DNA from: Tetrahymena thermophila SB210
Taxonomy: Eukaryota > Ciliophora > Oligohymenophorea > Hymenostomatida > Tetrahymenidae
Length of the DNA: 64,000 nucleotides
Assembly: GCF_000189635.1 (NCBI RefSeq)
Contig: NW_002476559.1
Span: 868,001-932,000, forward strand
Direction: 5' to 3'
Part shown: positions 52,785-64,000 of the stretch, piece after piece
How the letters are laid out: the number at the start of each line of letters is the position of its first letter
Numbering within the stretch: the first letter of the stretch is position 1
Made by a program: the position numbers and the translations under genes
Notes under the pieces: model-generated
Database searches by the model: none
Told to the model about the DNA's origin: nothing
The model's input: the letters and a program-made list of their open reading frames with translations, nothing else

Positions 52785-55700
52785 GTATTAAGGAATTTTT
52801 ACTGAGTCAATAACATGAATTTAATTAATTACTAGGTTGGCACTATAATAAGAATGGACCTATAAATAATACAATTTATCTTTCACAAGAAGCTTAAATA
52901 TTTAGAAAGCAACCAATTTAATTAGTAAAATTAACAAATATTAAAAGTATTTATTTAGTTTAAAAAAGTTTAGGAATTTTTAGCGTAGCAGAAGCTTTAT
53001 GTATTACTTTCAACGGATTGATTTAAGATATTACGCGATAAGAAAGTAAAGTATTTCCATGCAAATTAAACGTTAATTTCAAAAAATTATTAGAAAAAAT
53101 AATAAAATTATCAATGATTGATTAGAGAAAAATTGATGTTTAATTTACTTATCAATTAGATGAATAAGGTAGTGTTTTTAATAAAACAAAAATTTATTTA
53201 AATGTTATTTGTAAATAATTGGATTCTTTTAATATTTCTTTCAGTTTTGAACAATTTAAAATACTATCAATCAAATCTTATTAATTCAATTCTTTAATTA
53301 TTGATTGCAATTTAATTTATTCAAATAAACCCATGATTTACTAGTCTGGCAGCGATACCTGCGAGCAAAGATGCAGTATAAGTAATCTTTTAGCAGATTT
53401 TTTTCTTAACTTATTTGCAATAGCTTTGAAATTTTAACTTTGAACATTTTATGTCTGAAACTTTTATTTTAATTACTTTATTCATTTTTTGAATATAGTT
53501 GAATTAGAAGATAGCACAATAGATATAGAGTAACATGATTAAAGGGGTCGCAAATGTAAATAATAAAGCTAAATGAATCCTTCTGATCTTAGTCGCAATC
53601 AATTTATCTTAAGCAGAATTTAATGTCTTTAAGATTAAAAAAAGGAAATGTAAATTCAGCAGTAACTTTTCCAAGAAAGCAATTCATAGCTTAAAAGCTA
53701 CAATGCAAATAATCAGCAATCAAACTTTGTTTTATTGGAGAATACATACAATAATGAGTAGTTAAGCAATATGAATGATGAGCAAGAAGATAAAGAAAAT
53801 TAAAACAATGGTAATTCGAACTAATACTATTATGAATTCAGCTAATCGTAGTGTGTTAAAGCTATGCTAGATTCTTAAGATAATGCTCAAACGGAAATAG
53901 AAAAGCGCATTAGTATAAGGCCTGAAATATTATAAAGCAAGGATGAAGGAGAAATTCAAAATTAAATCTTCAAAAAAAATAACTTGTGTAACCCTAATTT
54001 ACAAAATCGTTTCGAAAAAAATCCTTCTCTTTATTCATATATGATGGAGTAGCAAGACAACTCAGAATATAGTAACGAATAATATGACTATATAAATGAA
54101 CAAGAGTATGAAAAAATGATGCAAGAAATTGAAGAAAGAGAAACGAAAGGCAGGATGTCAACCAATATTTTGGAAAATTATCAATTGTTTAAACCTAGTT
54201 TCCATGAAGAAATTTTAAAGAAAAATACAAATTGTAAACCATTAAAAATAAACAATTATTTTGAATTAAATATTTTACTAGCATTTTAAATAAAAAGATG
54301 TTAATTTGATTTAGCATAAAAAATTAACAAGAAAAGTATTTAAACTATTTATTATTTAATAACAACAATTTATTAATTTAATTTGATTGGCTTTTGTTAT
54401 CATTTTAATTGTTTTTTATAATTTCTTAACTCAATAAATATGTTTTTATCATATTTTTTATTGTAAAGGTAAAAAAGCTTCTAGTTTTTTCAGGAGAAAT
54501 GATCAACCAAAAGAAGAAAAATAAGTTGAAGAAAACAAAAGAGAAACTATAAATGTAGAAAAATAAATTATTTAATAAAATGGTCAGGTCTTCTAGGATT
54601 AAAATGAAATAGATTAAATCATATTTTACCCTTAAAACTTCTCTACTTTCAATGCGAACGGAGTAGGATAAAAGGATTCCTCTTACTCAAGAGACACTTA
54701 GAACTTCAGCAATTCTAATTTTAACTAGAAGAGCTAAGATTAAAATTAAATGATAAAATAAAATGAAGATTCTCATAAAATTAATAATCTTGGAAATCTA
54801 CAAATGAGCAATTTACAAAATTATAATTCAAACCAATCTTAAAATGAAGAACAAAATAATACTTTTTAGACTACTCTATTTTAAAATTCCTTTTAATAGC
54901 TTTAATAATAACAGGGTTTATAAACAGATTAAATCAATTTTAAAAATGTTACTTTGGAGAACAAAAATTATGACTTGCCTCTTTAATCGAAGTAGATTTA
55001 TGACACTGGAAAATTTAATGATAAAAATTAAAGAAGTATTGAAAAAGAGAAATATATTCCAACAAATATTAATATCTTAGGTGTTATAGATTTATCATAA
55101 AAGAAAGAGAGTTCAAGATACCTTAATAATGATTAAGATGAAATATAGGAAATGTAATAGAATAATTAACTAGTTAAATAACATCTCTCTAATGAAAAAG
55201 GATAAAGTTAAGCTTCTCAATCTAATAACTCTGGATATAAGCCAACAAAATTCACTCATTTCTTTTTAGGGAATGCATCAAGCAATATTGTCTCAACAGA
55301 TAATTCTGCTTCTATTTACAGCTAAGATCAACAGCCTACACAAAGAAACCTTTTCAACACAGATAAATTGAACACAGCTACTGATAAGACTATTGCAATT
55401 GAGAGAAACAAAAATATTTATGGTATTAATTAATAAGGATTCAGTAACTCTCAAGAAAGAAACATCCAAACTGAGAGAAACTGCCAAATAGGAAATACTA
55501 GTGATCGATATTATTATGAGAGGAGTATTTAGACAGAGAGATATAATAACAATAATAAATTGATCTAATTTTAGTATATACCAAATGAATAGAATACATC
55601 AGCTGATAATTACAATAAATAAATTGATGATTAAGACACAACTATCAAACCAGTAACTTCTAAATAACCTGCTTATAGTTTACATTAGACAGGCTCAAAA

Positions 55701-58700
55701 CCTCTAAACTAGGCTCAATAGCTAGTTTAAAAATATATTTAGAGCTCTTTCCATTAAAGCAGCTAGTAAAGCTAAAGAAATAACCCAAGTGCTAACTAAT
55801 AAGTTGATTTATCAGACTACTAAATTAATCCATATAATAACAAATAAGAAAGAAAGAATCCAAATAATGTATCTTCTTTGAGACAATATATCGAAGCTGA
55901 TTCCTCTAATCTTTTTTTAAACAAAAGTGCATTGAATAATAACGAAGTAAACAACAGCAGCAATATTAACAACATGGTAAATGATCTTTCAAAAATAAAC
56001 TATAGTAACCAGAATATTAATGAGAGTTTTTCAAGAATATCTTCTATAAACTAGTCTAACAATAATCCTAATAGTGCTAAAGGAAAAAAAACATTTAGAA
56101 CTTACTTCAACGAAATAAGTGAAAGAAGTAATACATTTTACTGTGATAAATCATAGAGAAATAATTAATAAGAAGAAGACAGTATCAATGACAGGGCTTC
56201 TTAAATAATTTCAGCTAGACGCTTTTGCAATTCTAATAATAACATAAATAGCAGCTAAATAAACAACACAACATAAAACAACAACACTAATAACACTAAT
56301 AATACAAATAATCACAATATTACTTATTAGCTTCATTCAACTTCTTAATTCTTTAACGAATTCTCTTAAAATTCTCCTTTTCTTGAACATTCTTTTACTG
56401 AAAACTTAAGAAATGGTAATTAAAATATTCAATAAGCCCCAAATAATAACAAATCCATTCAAAATTTAATTGAAAATAACCAAGATTAACTTAATAATAA
56501 ATAGCCACTTCATTTTAATCTCAATATTTAGAATCAATAAAATGATGGATTAACTTCAATTTAAAATCATCAATCCTACATTCAAGAACAAAACCAATTT
56601 TAACCTTAATTTATTCAGAAATAGTATTAAAATGTTGAAAAAAAATTGATGCAGATTAATCAATCAAAGCAAACTTCATTTCATTAATCATAAATGTACT
56701 AAAAAAATTAAAATTAAGAAATATCAGCATAAAAAAATGTGGAAAATAAGTCTTAAATATCACTTTAGTCAAATTTTGTTGAAAAACCATACCAACCAAT
56801 CGAAGATAGATTGCTACAGAAATCTAAAGAGAGAGAAGTAATTAATTAAATTGCAAATAAATTTACATTTTTATTAAAAATTATTTAGATTTAAAAATAG
56901 GAAATGCAGAAACAATATTTTATTCAAGTAAATGAAGCAATGAAAAAACATAAAATATCTTCTAAATCAAATATTTTAGCCCAAAAAAATGAGCAAAACC
57001 TATCAGTCTACGATAGAAATCAAAGATTTCTAAGAGAAAAAGAAAAAAAATAATTACAGTTAAAAGAAGAAATCATTTAATAAGACATTCTATATCCTTA
57101 CTCTCCAAATGTAATTAATTGCTTGCTTAAATTTATATTAAAAACAATCAGATAATTTCAAATTATAAAAAGATAAGACCTCAATCTCAAAATCTAGTCA
57201 GAAATGTGACAGATTTGATTTCATGGAAGGAAAATGTAAACTAGAAAACAGTTGAAATGAGAAACAAATAAGTAAAATTAATTTTTAATATAATAAATAA
57301 AAGATTAATAATATTTTATCATTAGATTGTAGACGAAATAAAAGAAATAGAGAGCTTATAAAATGAAAAGTTGATTTGCAAAGGGTCAGAAAAAATATTA
57401 TAAAATACAAGCAGAGTAACAAATAAATAAAAAATAGAAGACAAGTTAATTAACTCTGGTCTGAAATATTAGCACCACAAAGAAGAACTTGATCGCATCT
57501 ATAATCAAAATCCTACTAAAAATATCCCAATGATTAACAAAAATACTTTTAAACTTTTACTCAACTCTAAGAAAAAAACTAACACAAATAATTAAAAGTA
57601 GAATGTTTAACTCTAAAACAGCAATTTAAACACCTAATCACCTTAAAACGATGTGCATAAGCGTCACTCACACTACATTCCTGCAACGAATACAAACGAA
57701 AGAAGTGACTCAACAAACAGCAAATACTCTAAAGACCACTCTTCAACCAAATCTTATTATACAACTTCTAATGCAAACTCAAACTAAATACAAAATTAAA
57801 AAGAACCTCTTATTTTGAATGCATACTCAGTTTAGTCCTAAAATCTTGCAAAATCCTACTTAAACAAGTAAATTAATTAATTTAATTATTATTTTTTCAT
57901 AATAAATAAATATATAAATAAGAAGGACTACAAAATATTTATTTTTTTTTATCAATTTCGAATAATCCTTCATAATATTTTTTATTAATAATTTATACTT
58001 TGACTTTAATTTAATGAAAATAACTAACAATGCATTATTCAAATTATATTTTATTATAAATAAGCCGAAAAAATTAAAAATTAATATAACAAATTTTATT
58101 AATGCTCATAAAATAATTAATTTAAAATTTTATAAATAAAGTTTCAGCAGTTAATAAACTTTGAGTACTTAGCAGTCTTAAAATTAAAGCCATGTTTAAA
58201 GCACTCAAACAGGTAGATAATATTAGAGTAAGATATAAAAGGGTCACTAAGAAGAGGATTAGGATATTTTGAGTGAACACAGCACTGAAAAAGCCAAAGT
58301 ACTCCAGAATTAAAAATACTCAGCTGCAGATCTAGTAAGCATAAGCTAATAAAAAAATTCAACTGATAATAAATTAAAAATAAAGCATCTCCTTTAATAA
58401 TAGCAAAAAAATGGTTAACAAAATAAAGATTTTGAAAGTTTGATAAAAGAAACGTTTGCTAAGGCTAATGGTGTGAATTAAGAAAATCTCAACATAAATT
58501 ACTTTAACTCCCCAAAAAATATTAATGGAGGTTAAAATGAATAAAATGGCACACATCGTTACTATACAAACGAGAGTTTGAAGAAAAGTTTTGAAATGAG
58601 ATAAAATTACATTTAGTAATAAATTTAATAAAAATCAAGAGAAAATTCAAAAAATAGCCTTCATAATTATCATGGTATGTCAAACAGTAGTAGTAGCTCT

Positions 58701-59003
58701 AATATTAGATCAAATGGTAAAATTTAAGCAAAACCTAAAAATAATCAGTTAAACGTGCAAGAAAGAAACAAATAATGGTAGGAGCAAAAGCTAATCAAAT
58801 AAAATTAGATTATGTAGTAAATAAGAAATGAAGAAGCAGCATAATGCACATTCAAACCTTAATTAAGAATAAATGGACAAAAATCAAATAGTGCTTCTAG
58901 ATCTATCACACCAACAAAATAACCTAGCACACCAAAAGACCTCTATCTCAAAACAAAGCAATCATATGCAAAGCAGTTTTAAATGAAAGCTACTAAAAAC
59001 TGA
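52785..59003 (+). CDS. Giant Gln/Asn-rich protein with folded N-terminal region (5' end unresolved)
   Basis: Phase-consistent exons are about 52785-53375, 53499-54233, 54469-57110, 57173-57271, 57326-57867 and 58142-59003, with introns of 123, 235, 62, 54 and 274 nt and a stop at TGA 59001-59003. About 1,820 residues are visible. No ATG opens the first exon, since the frame runs upstream without a start, so an upstream exon is likely. The first 200 residues look folded and non-repetitive (LLGWHYNKNGP, GIFSVAEALCITFNGLI, KIDVQFTYQLDEQG). The rest is low complexity: Gln and Asn dominate, with short coiled coils (EYEKMMQEIEERE, EKEKKQLQLKEEIIQQ) and repeated NIQTERN/SIQTERY motifs. The C-terminus is basic, ending in KQSYAKQFQMKATKN. 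No family is recognised. A prion-like or scaffold protein is a guess. Confidence 0.7.
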
Positions 59004-59219
59004 AAATAAAAAATAAAATAAATAAATAAAGAGGAAGGAAAATAAACTTTTATTTAATAGGATGTTTATTTAAACAAATTCCTATTCAATTAATTTAACA
59101 ACTCCATAAAAAATAATATTTATAATTAAGTTTTATTACAATATATTTTAAACCAAAGAAAAGTGTAGCAAGAAACAAACAAACAAATTAATAAATAAAT
59201 AAAATTATTAAAAAAATTA
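59004..59219. other. 3' flank of the Gln/Asn-rich gene
   Basis: AT-rich sequence with (AAAT)n-like runs near 59175-59215. No feature is visible before the tandem repeat begins. Confidence 0.5.
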
Positions 59220-59948
59220 ATTAATAAATTAACTAGTTATTATAAAATATAAATATATTTTTTATATTAAATGTATTAACATATTAATTATTATTATTAT
59301 TATCTTTCGTTTCATATTCTATAAAAATACAACTTATAATAAATATTATCAATTAACTAGTTATTAAAAAATATAAATATAATATTTGTATTAAATCATT
59401 AATTATTATTATTATTATCTTTCGTTTCATATTCTATAAAAATACAACTTATAACAAACATTATAAACTAGTTATTATAAAATGTAAATTTAATATTTGT
59501 ATTAAATGTATTAACACATTAATTATTATTACTATTATCTTTCGTTTCATATTCTATAAAAATACAACTTATAATAAATATTATCAATTAACTAATTATA
59601 AAATATAAATATAATATTTGTATTAAATCATTAATTATTATTATTATTATCTTTCGTTTCATATTCTATAAAAATACAACTTATAATAAACATTATAAAC
59701 TAGTTATTATAAAATGTAAATTTAATATTTGTATTAAATGTATTAACACATTAATTATTATTACTATTATCTTTCGTTTCATATTCTATAAAAATACAAC
59801 TTATAATAAATATTATTAATTAATTAACTCGTTATTATTAAATGTAAATATAATATTTGTATTAAATGTATTAACATATTAATTATTATTATTATTATTA
59901 TCTTTCGTTTCATATTCTATAAAAATACAACTTATAATAAATATTATC
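59220..59948 (+). repeat. Six-unit AT-rich tandem repeat with dimeric higher-order pattern
   Basis: Six copies of a unit of about 112-131 nt share the core ATCTTTCGTTTCATATTC followed by TATAAAAATACAACTTATAA. The cores start at 59302, 59416, 59537, 59649, 59769 and 59900. Spacings alternate short and long (114, 121, 112, 120, 131), and alternate units share variants such as the internal TTACTATTATC, so the array grew by doubling of a dimer of about 233 nt. It ends about 80 nt before the tRNA cluster. Confidence 0.9.
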
Positions 59949-60028
59949 GAAATAATGAAAAAAAGCTTTTTTTAGGCATTTTAGAATTTATTTTATATTT
60001 AATATTTTTCATTTTTTTGTTATAAGAA

Positions 60029-60102
60029 GCTCGGTTAGCTCAGCTGGTTAGAGCATGCGGCTGTTAACCGCAAGGTCGAAGGTTCGATCCCTTCACCGAG
60101 CG
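60029..60102 (+). tRNA. trnN-GUU: tRNA-Asn (GTT), copy 1
   Basis: This 74 nt cloverleaf has acceptor stem GCTCGGT paired with ACCGAGC and discriminator G. The anticodon arm GCGG-CTGTTAA-CCGC has anticodon GTT (Asn), and the T arm contains GGTTCGATCCC. There is no intron and no encoded CCA. A T-run (CTTTTTTA) follows as the Pol III terminator. Internal A and B boxes are intact. Confidence 0.97.
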
Positions 60103-60213
60103 CTTTTTTATTCAGAAAAAAAAATCATTTTGAAAAAATTGTTTTAATTTTTTTTAATTATTTTAAATTAAATGAATTAAACACTAAGTTTTTTTTTTAA
60201 TTTATGTTATTAA

Positions 60214-60287
60214 GCTCGGTTAGCTCAGCTGGTTAGAGCATGCGGCTGTTAACCGCAAGGTCGAAGGTTCGATCCCTTCACCGAGCG
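60214..60287 (+). tRNA. trnN-GUU: tRNA-Asn (GTT), copy 2
   Basis: Identical over all 74 nt to copy 1, with anticodon GTT. It is followed by CTTTTTTAATT as the Pol III terminator and preceded by an AT-rich flank with a T-run. Confidence 0.97.
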
Positions 60288-60369
60288 CTTTTTTAATTAA
60301 CAGATAATTTAATTAACTTTGTTAAATAGAAAAAGTCACTAGAAAAATTTAATAAAAATAAAGTATAAA

Positions 60370-60443
60370 GCTCGGTTAGCTCAGCTGGTTAGAGCATGCG
60401 GCTGTTAACCGCAAGGTCGAAGGTTCGATCCCTTCACCGAGCG
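60370..60443 (+). tRNA. trnN-GUU: tRNA-Asn (GTT), copy 3
   Basis: Identical to the other copies. Its 3' flank (AGATATGGTTTTAATTT and a later TTTAATTAAAATAAATTG) is nearly the same as that of copy 4, which shows that copies 3 and 4 arose by duplication of a block of about 195 nt including flank. Confidence 0.97.
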
Positions 60444-60562
60444 CTTTTTTAAATTAGATATGGTTTTAATTTACCTAAGTTTAGCGACTTCAATAATAAT
60501 TCTCTTTAATTAAAATAAATTGAATTAAAATCTAAAAAAAATATTTAATATTGAAATATAAA

Positions 60563-60636
60563 GCTCGGTTAGCTCAGCTGGTTAGAGCATGCGGCTGTTA
60601 ACCGCAAGGTCGAAGGTTCGATCCCTTCACCGAGCG
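60563..60636 (+). tRNA. trnN-GUU: tRNA-Asn (GTT), copy 4
   Basis: Identical 74 nt gene. Upstream and downstream flanks match those of copies 3 and 5 in part. The terminator is CTTTTTTAACTT. Confidence 0.97.
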
Positions 60637-60763
60637 CTTTTTTAACTTAGATATGGTTTTAATTTGCCATATATTAGTAGAAACGTAACTTAAATAATAT
60701 TTTTCTTTAATTAAAGTAAATTGAATTAAAGACTAAAAAAAATTTGTTGAACAAAAATATAAA

Positions 60764-60837
60764 GCTCGGTTAGCTCAGCTGGTTAGAGCATGCGGCTGTT
60801 AACCGCAAGGTCGAAGGTTCGATCCCTTCACCGAGCG
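60764..60837 (+). tRNA. trnN-GUU: tRNA-Asn (GTT), copy 5
   Basis: Identical 74 nt gene with anticodon GTT. The terminator run is CTTTTTATT, one T shorter than in copies 1-4. Confidence 0.97.
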
Positions 60838-60961
60838 CTTTTTATTAATATTCTAATGAGAAATAGTTTAATTCAATTGAATAAAGAATATTTATTATTT
60901 TGATATTAACTTATATTTTAACTTAAAAAACCTAAAAAATATTTTTAAAAAGTAATGTGAA

Positions 60962-61035
60962 GCTCGGTTAGCTCAGCTGGTTAGAGCATGCGGCTGTTAA
61001 CCGCAAGGTCGAAGGTTCGATCCCTTCACCGAGCG
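60962..61035 (+). tRNA. trnN-GUU: tRNA-Asn (GTT), copy 6
   Basis: The last of the six identical genes. Its flanks are unrelated to copies 3-5. It ends with CTTTTTAG as terminator, about 255 nt before the 3' end of the convergent M18 peptidase gene. Confidence 0.97.
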
Positions 61036-61291
61036 CTTTTTAGATTGAAATCATTACTATAAATAAATAATTAAATTAATCAATGTAATTTTTTTGTTTA
61101 TTTATATAACTAAATATTTGATTTCAATAAAACTAATTTAGATAGATGAATACATAAATACATTCATACATGTATAAATAAAGTGTTTGTTTTTAAAATA
61201 TAAATATTCTTAGATGTGTCATTAACTATCTAATTAATATGACCAATATTGAATGTAATTGTAATCTACAATTAAAAATTAATAGGCTCAG

Positions 61292-63141
61292 TCAGCATTT
61301 CAAAAGAGAAGGAGCTATCTTATCATAAGACTTGAAAAAGTGAGACATAAGTTAGACATAGTAATAAGAATCAAGTACACCACACGTTTCTCTAATTGAG
61401 TGCATTCCCCATGAAGCAACACCAATATCAACAGCTTTGATACCTGTTTAAGATGAAACAATAGGGCCAATTGTACTACCACAAGGACTATCGTTTTTAA
61501 CTGCAAACTCTTGATATGGAACTTGGATATCATTTGCTACAGCTTTTATTAATGCAGAACTTACAGAATCAGTTGTGTATCTTTAATTGTGATTTATCTT
61601 TTTATTGTTAATTTATTAAAAAAAAGAAATTCATTGATTGTAAAAAAAATTACTTTAATAACAATTCCAGAGTTTAACTTAACTTAATGATTAGTTTTAT
61701 GGCGATCACAATAATTTGGATGTACTGAATGAGCCATATCAGCAGATATTAAGAATGAATTTAAATATGCTTTATTTAATGAGTCTGATTTCACATTATT
61801 GCTGTCTTTTGCTAAAATCTTCCAAACTCTTTCCGTAGTTTATTATAGCAAGTTACTACCAGCTCCCTTTTTACATAAAAAAAATAAAATTATACAACAA
61901 TTTTTCAATTTCACCTTATTAATATAAATAAAATGAGTTTTATTTTGATAAAATAAAGTTTAATTGTGCTAAAAAATATCAACCAATTTTTAATTTATAA
62001 AATATATTTATTTTATTTACTTAAAAGCTTTAAGAACCACACTCTTCATGATCATAAAGACAAATCATGTGGATATATTTTGAATTATTTTAGTTTTCAC
62101 CTTCTACTTCAGGAGTATCAACTTCAGTAGGTGTAATTGCTCTTAGAGCAGCCCAAGAAGAGAAAAGATTATCTAATCTGGGAGAGCTGATAAATTCTTA
62201 ATTCAATCCAATGAGAGTGCCAGGCTGAACATCAGTAAAATAAAGATCTAAATCAATGATTTTTTTGGATGGGACTTTAATTTAATCAGCTACTAGATTA
62301 AGAAGACCAGAGTAGTGATTATTTTTTAAGTATCCTAATATAAAATAAAGAAATTTCTACTTAAGAGTAACTAACAAATCTAAATAAAGATATTCAAATT
62401 TCTATTAAAATAGCTAAATGAATACCTTCTATGTTTTCATTCTTTGATTGCATATTCACCAACTGTTCATAAACCTCAGAAGAAAAGATTGGTTTCAAGT
62501 GATTCTCTAAGTTTGGAGTGAATTTTCCTCTTTCATCTGCAGTTGTTAAGTGAATAGCGAGATTAGGAATTTTAAAGAGACCTCCTTCATGGAAAAATAA
62601 ATCAGACTTAAATTAATTATTTTCATCTTCATAAACTATTCTTCCTGCTAAAGTCAAATCTCTATCAAACCATGTATGCCATAAACCACCTCCATAAGTA
62701 CAAACTCCAGCTTATCTAAATTCTTGGCTTGTAAGCTTGCTTATTTATTAGTTTATTAAAAAAAACTTTTAGCGTTTTAATTGGAATGCTATATTTTTAG
62801 TAGTGAGTAGATTTTGTAGATAAGTACCTTAAAGGAGCTAGTCTTAAACAAGGAGAATCAGTATGTGCTCCAATAATCTTAAATCCAGTATCGTTAGCAT
62901 CAAAATTTGTTCCTACAGTAAAAGCAACTAAAGAACTATTTGATCTAATAAAAAAATATTTGCCTCCTCTATTTATATTCCAATTATCATTCTCGCTGAT
63001 TTGAGTAAAACCATGCTTGACTAACCTTTCTTTTGAAGTTTAAACAACATGGAAAGGAGAAACACCTTTATTGACGTATGAGAGAAAATCCTAAGACAGT
63101 TTTTTTGAAATAAGCTGAAGTGATTTTTCTATTTTACTCAT
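61292..63141 (-). CDS. DNPEP: Aspartyl aminopeptidase, metallopeptidase family M18
   Basis: Five exons on the minus strand: 63141-62828, 62727-62426, 62334-62021, 61866-61654 and 61597-61292. They sum to 1449 nt or 482 aa, the usual M18 length, with introns of 100, 91, 154 and 56 nt. Key motifs in order are GAHTDSP (His93, Asp95), [23 protein letters not shown] (Asp260), YDHEECGS (Glu302/Glu303), [12 protein letters not shown] (Asp353, His356/His359) and SWGMHSIRE near the C-terminus. These are the zinc ligands and catalytic Glu of M18 tetrahedral aminopeptidases. The enzyme removes N-terminal Asp or Glu from peptides. There is no signal peptide, so it is probably cytosolic or vacuolar as in yeast Ape1/Ape4 relatives. 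Yeast Ape1 is a selective-autophagy cargo, but a link to the nearby ATG4 genes is only inference. Confidence 0.93.
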
Positions 63142-63785
63142 TTAAAATAACCAGATTGATTGATTGATTATTAATCTAATTTTGAGTTTTATTAAATATT
63201 TAGATAATGATATATATAAATAAATAAATAATTAGTAAAATATAATTCTGAGGATATTAATAAATATTTTATCTGAAATATTTATATATATTTTCTATTT
63301 AGCGTATTTATGTATTTCTTATACTATATTTTTAATATATTTTTTAAAATAATTTTAAATATTTTACACTCATGTAAATAGAACTAATTGATTGATTACT
63401 CACTCTTTTATTTATAATTTAAAAATTCAGAACTTCTTAGATAAAAAATAAAGATGAAGCTATAGTTATTCCAATTTTGATAAAAATATAAATGTATTAA
63501 TCTCCCTCCATATTTAAAAATTATAAGAAAAAAAATAAACCAAGGTAGTTTAACTTGTATAGAGGTGGGTGCAAATATAAGAGGATTTATTTATTTATTT
63601 ATTTTTGAAAATCATTTAAAATAATAAAGAAATATTGAAATAAATTAGTTTTAAATAATATTTATTTTTAACGATAAATAAAAAAATAATAGTTTAAACA
63701 ATATTTATAATGAAAAAATATAATTTCTACTTTATTTTATTTAAAAAAGTATTTGTTAGATTTAAAAACTAACTTTAAATCTCAA
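63142..63785. other. AT-rich promoter-side spacer
   Basis: About 640 nt upstream of the M18 gene. Short tetranucleotide runs ((GATT)n near 63151-63169 and (TTTA)n near 63588-63605) are visible, and nothing else. Confidence 0.55.
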
Positions 63786-64000
63786 TCAATTTATTGGATT
63801 GCATTTTTCATGAACCAATTCAACAATTTAATATTCTCCACCTATTAGTATAGCTTCTTCACCTTACTTTAAACACCTTGTTCCTTCAGACATATTTTTA
63901 CCAGGGCTGATATAGTAAACTACATTGATTATTTAAGGAGTTGAGCAATTGTTAATTAAAATAGTGTCTATATTATCTGGGCTCAATTTATATTCAACAC
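63786..64000 (-). CDS. 3' end of a gene running off the window
   Basis: A minus-strand ciliate-code frame enters at 64000 and ends at TGA 63786-63788, giving about 71 codons. The piece reads well-mixed sequence (NCSTPQIINVVYYISPGKN, GEEAILIGGEYQIVELVHEK), so it is very likely a true C-terminus. Short beta-strand-like blocks are visible, but no family can be named from so little. The rest of the gene lies beyond the right edge. Confidence 0.65.

Noticed and set aside
57860..58042. Hydrophobic minus-strand frame near the Gln/Asn-rich gene
   Set aside because: It falls in a 274 nt intron and its edges. Composition is Ile/Lys/Tyr noise.
59220..59948. Possible CRISPR-like array
   Set aside because: The units are contiguous tandem copies in which all segments are similar. 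There are no unique spacers and the host is a eukaryote.
61315..61533. Leu/Val-rich minus-strand frame
   Set aside because: It is an out-of-phase shadow of the last exon of the M18 aminopeptidase.
1..64000. Telomere repeats or chromosome ends
   Set aside because: No run of G4T2/C4A2 repeats occurs anywhere, so the window is internal to a chromosome.

Overview
The window looks like macronuclear-type DNA of an oligohymenophorean ciliate, most likely Tetrahymena or a close relative. The base composition is very AT-rich. Every long reading frame uses TAA and TAG as sense codons (glutamine) and ends at TGA. Introns are short and AT-rich with GT...AG ends, and most start codons sit in an A-rich context. 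All translations here use that code. A standard-code ORF search finds only fragments.

Layout from left to right. (1) 547-12338: two long, intron-free, head-to-head paralogous genes for large type I membrane proteins with LVIVD-like repeats, a dystroglycan/cadherin-like domain, one transmembrane segment and a long cytoplasmic tail. (2) 13587-24836: a spliced coiled-coil gene, a small Ser/Asn-rich gene, a minus-strand TPR protein with a hydrophobic C-terminus and a small secreted Cys-rich protein, with long empty spacers. (3) 24837-39973: a single 15 kb gene for an RNF213/mysterin-like giant AAA+ protein (about 5023 aa, one intron), with two well-matched AAA modules, a degenerate RZ-type zinc finger and no recognisable RING. 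(4) 41016-44819 (minus): a protein kinase fused to a long TPR array. (5) 46796-51405: two tandem ATG4-family cysteine peptidases. (6) 52164-52478 (minus): a small protein. (7) about 52785-59003: a very Gln/Asn-rich protein of about 1,820 aa in at least six exons, whose 5' end is unresolved. (8) 59220-61035: a higher-order AT-rich tandem repeat followed by six identical tRNA-Asn(GTT) genes. (9) 61292-63141 (minus): a five-exon M18 aspartyl aminopeptidase. (10) From 63786: the 3' end of a minus-strand gene that runs off the window.

There is no sign of an operon, CRISPR array, IS element or telomere. Local duplication recurs: the LVIVD pair, the ATG4 pair, the tRNA-Asn set and the satellite. Two themes may be functionally linked, though only by inference. 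RNF213-type proteins and ATG4 both belong to ubiquitin or ubiquitin-like and autophagy biology. Exon-intron models were derived by hand from frame, splice-site and phase continuity. Domain calls come from recognised motifs, not from database searches.
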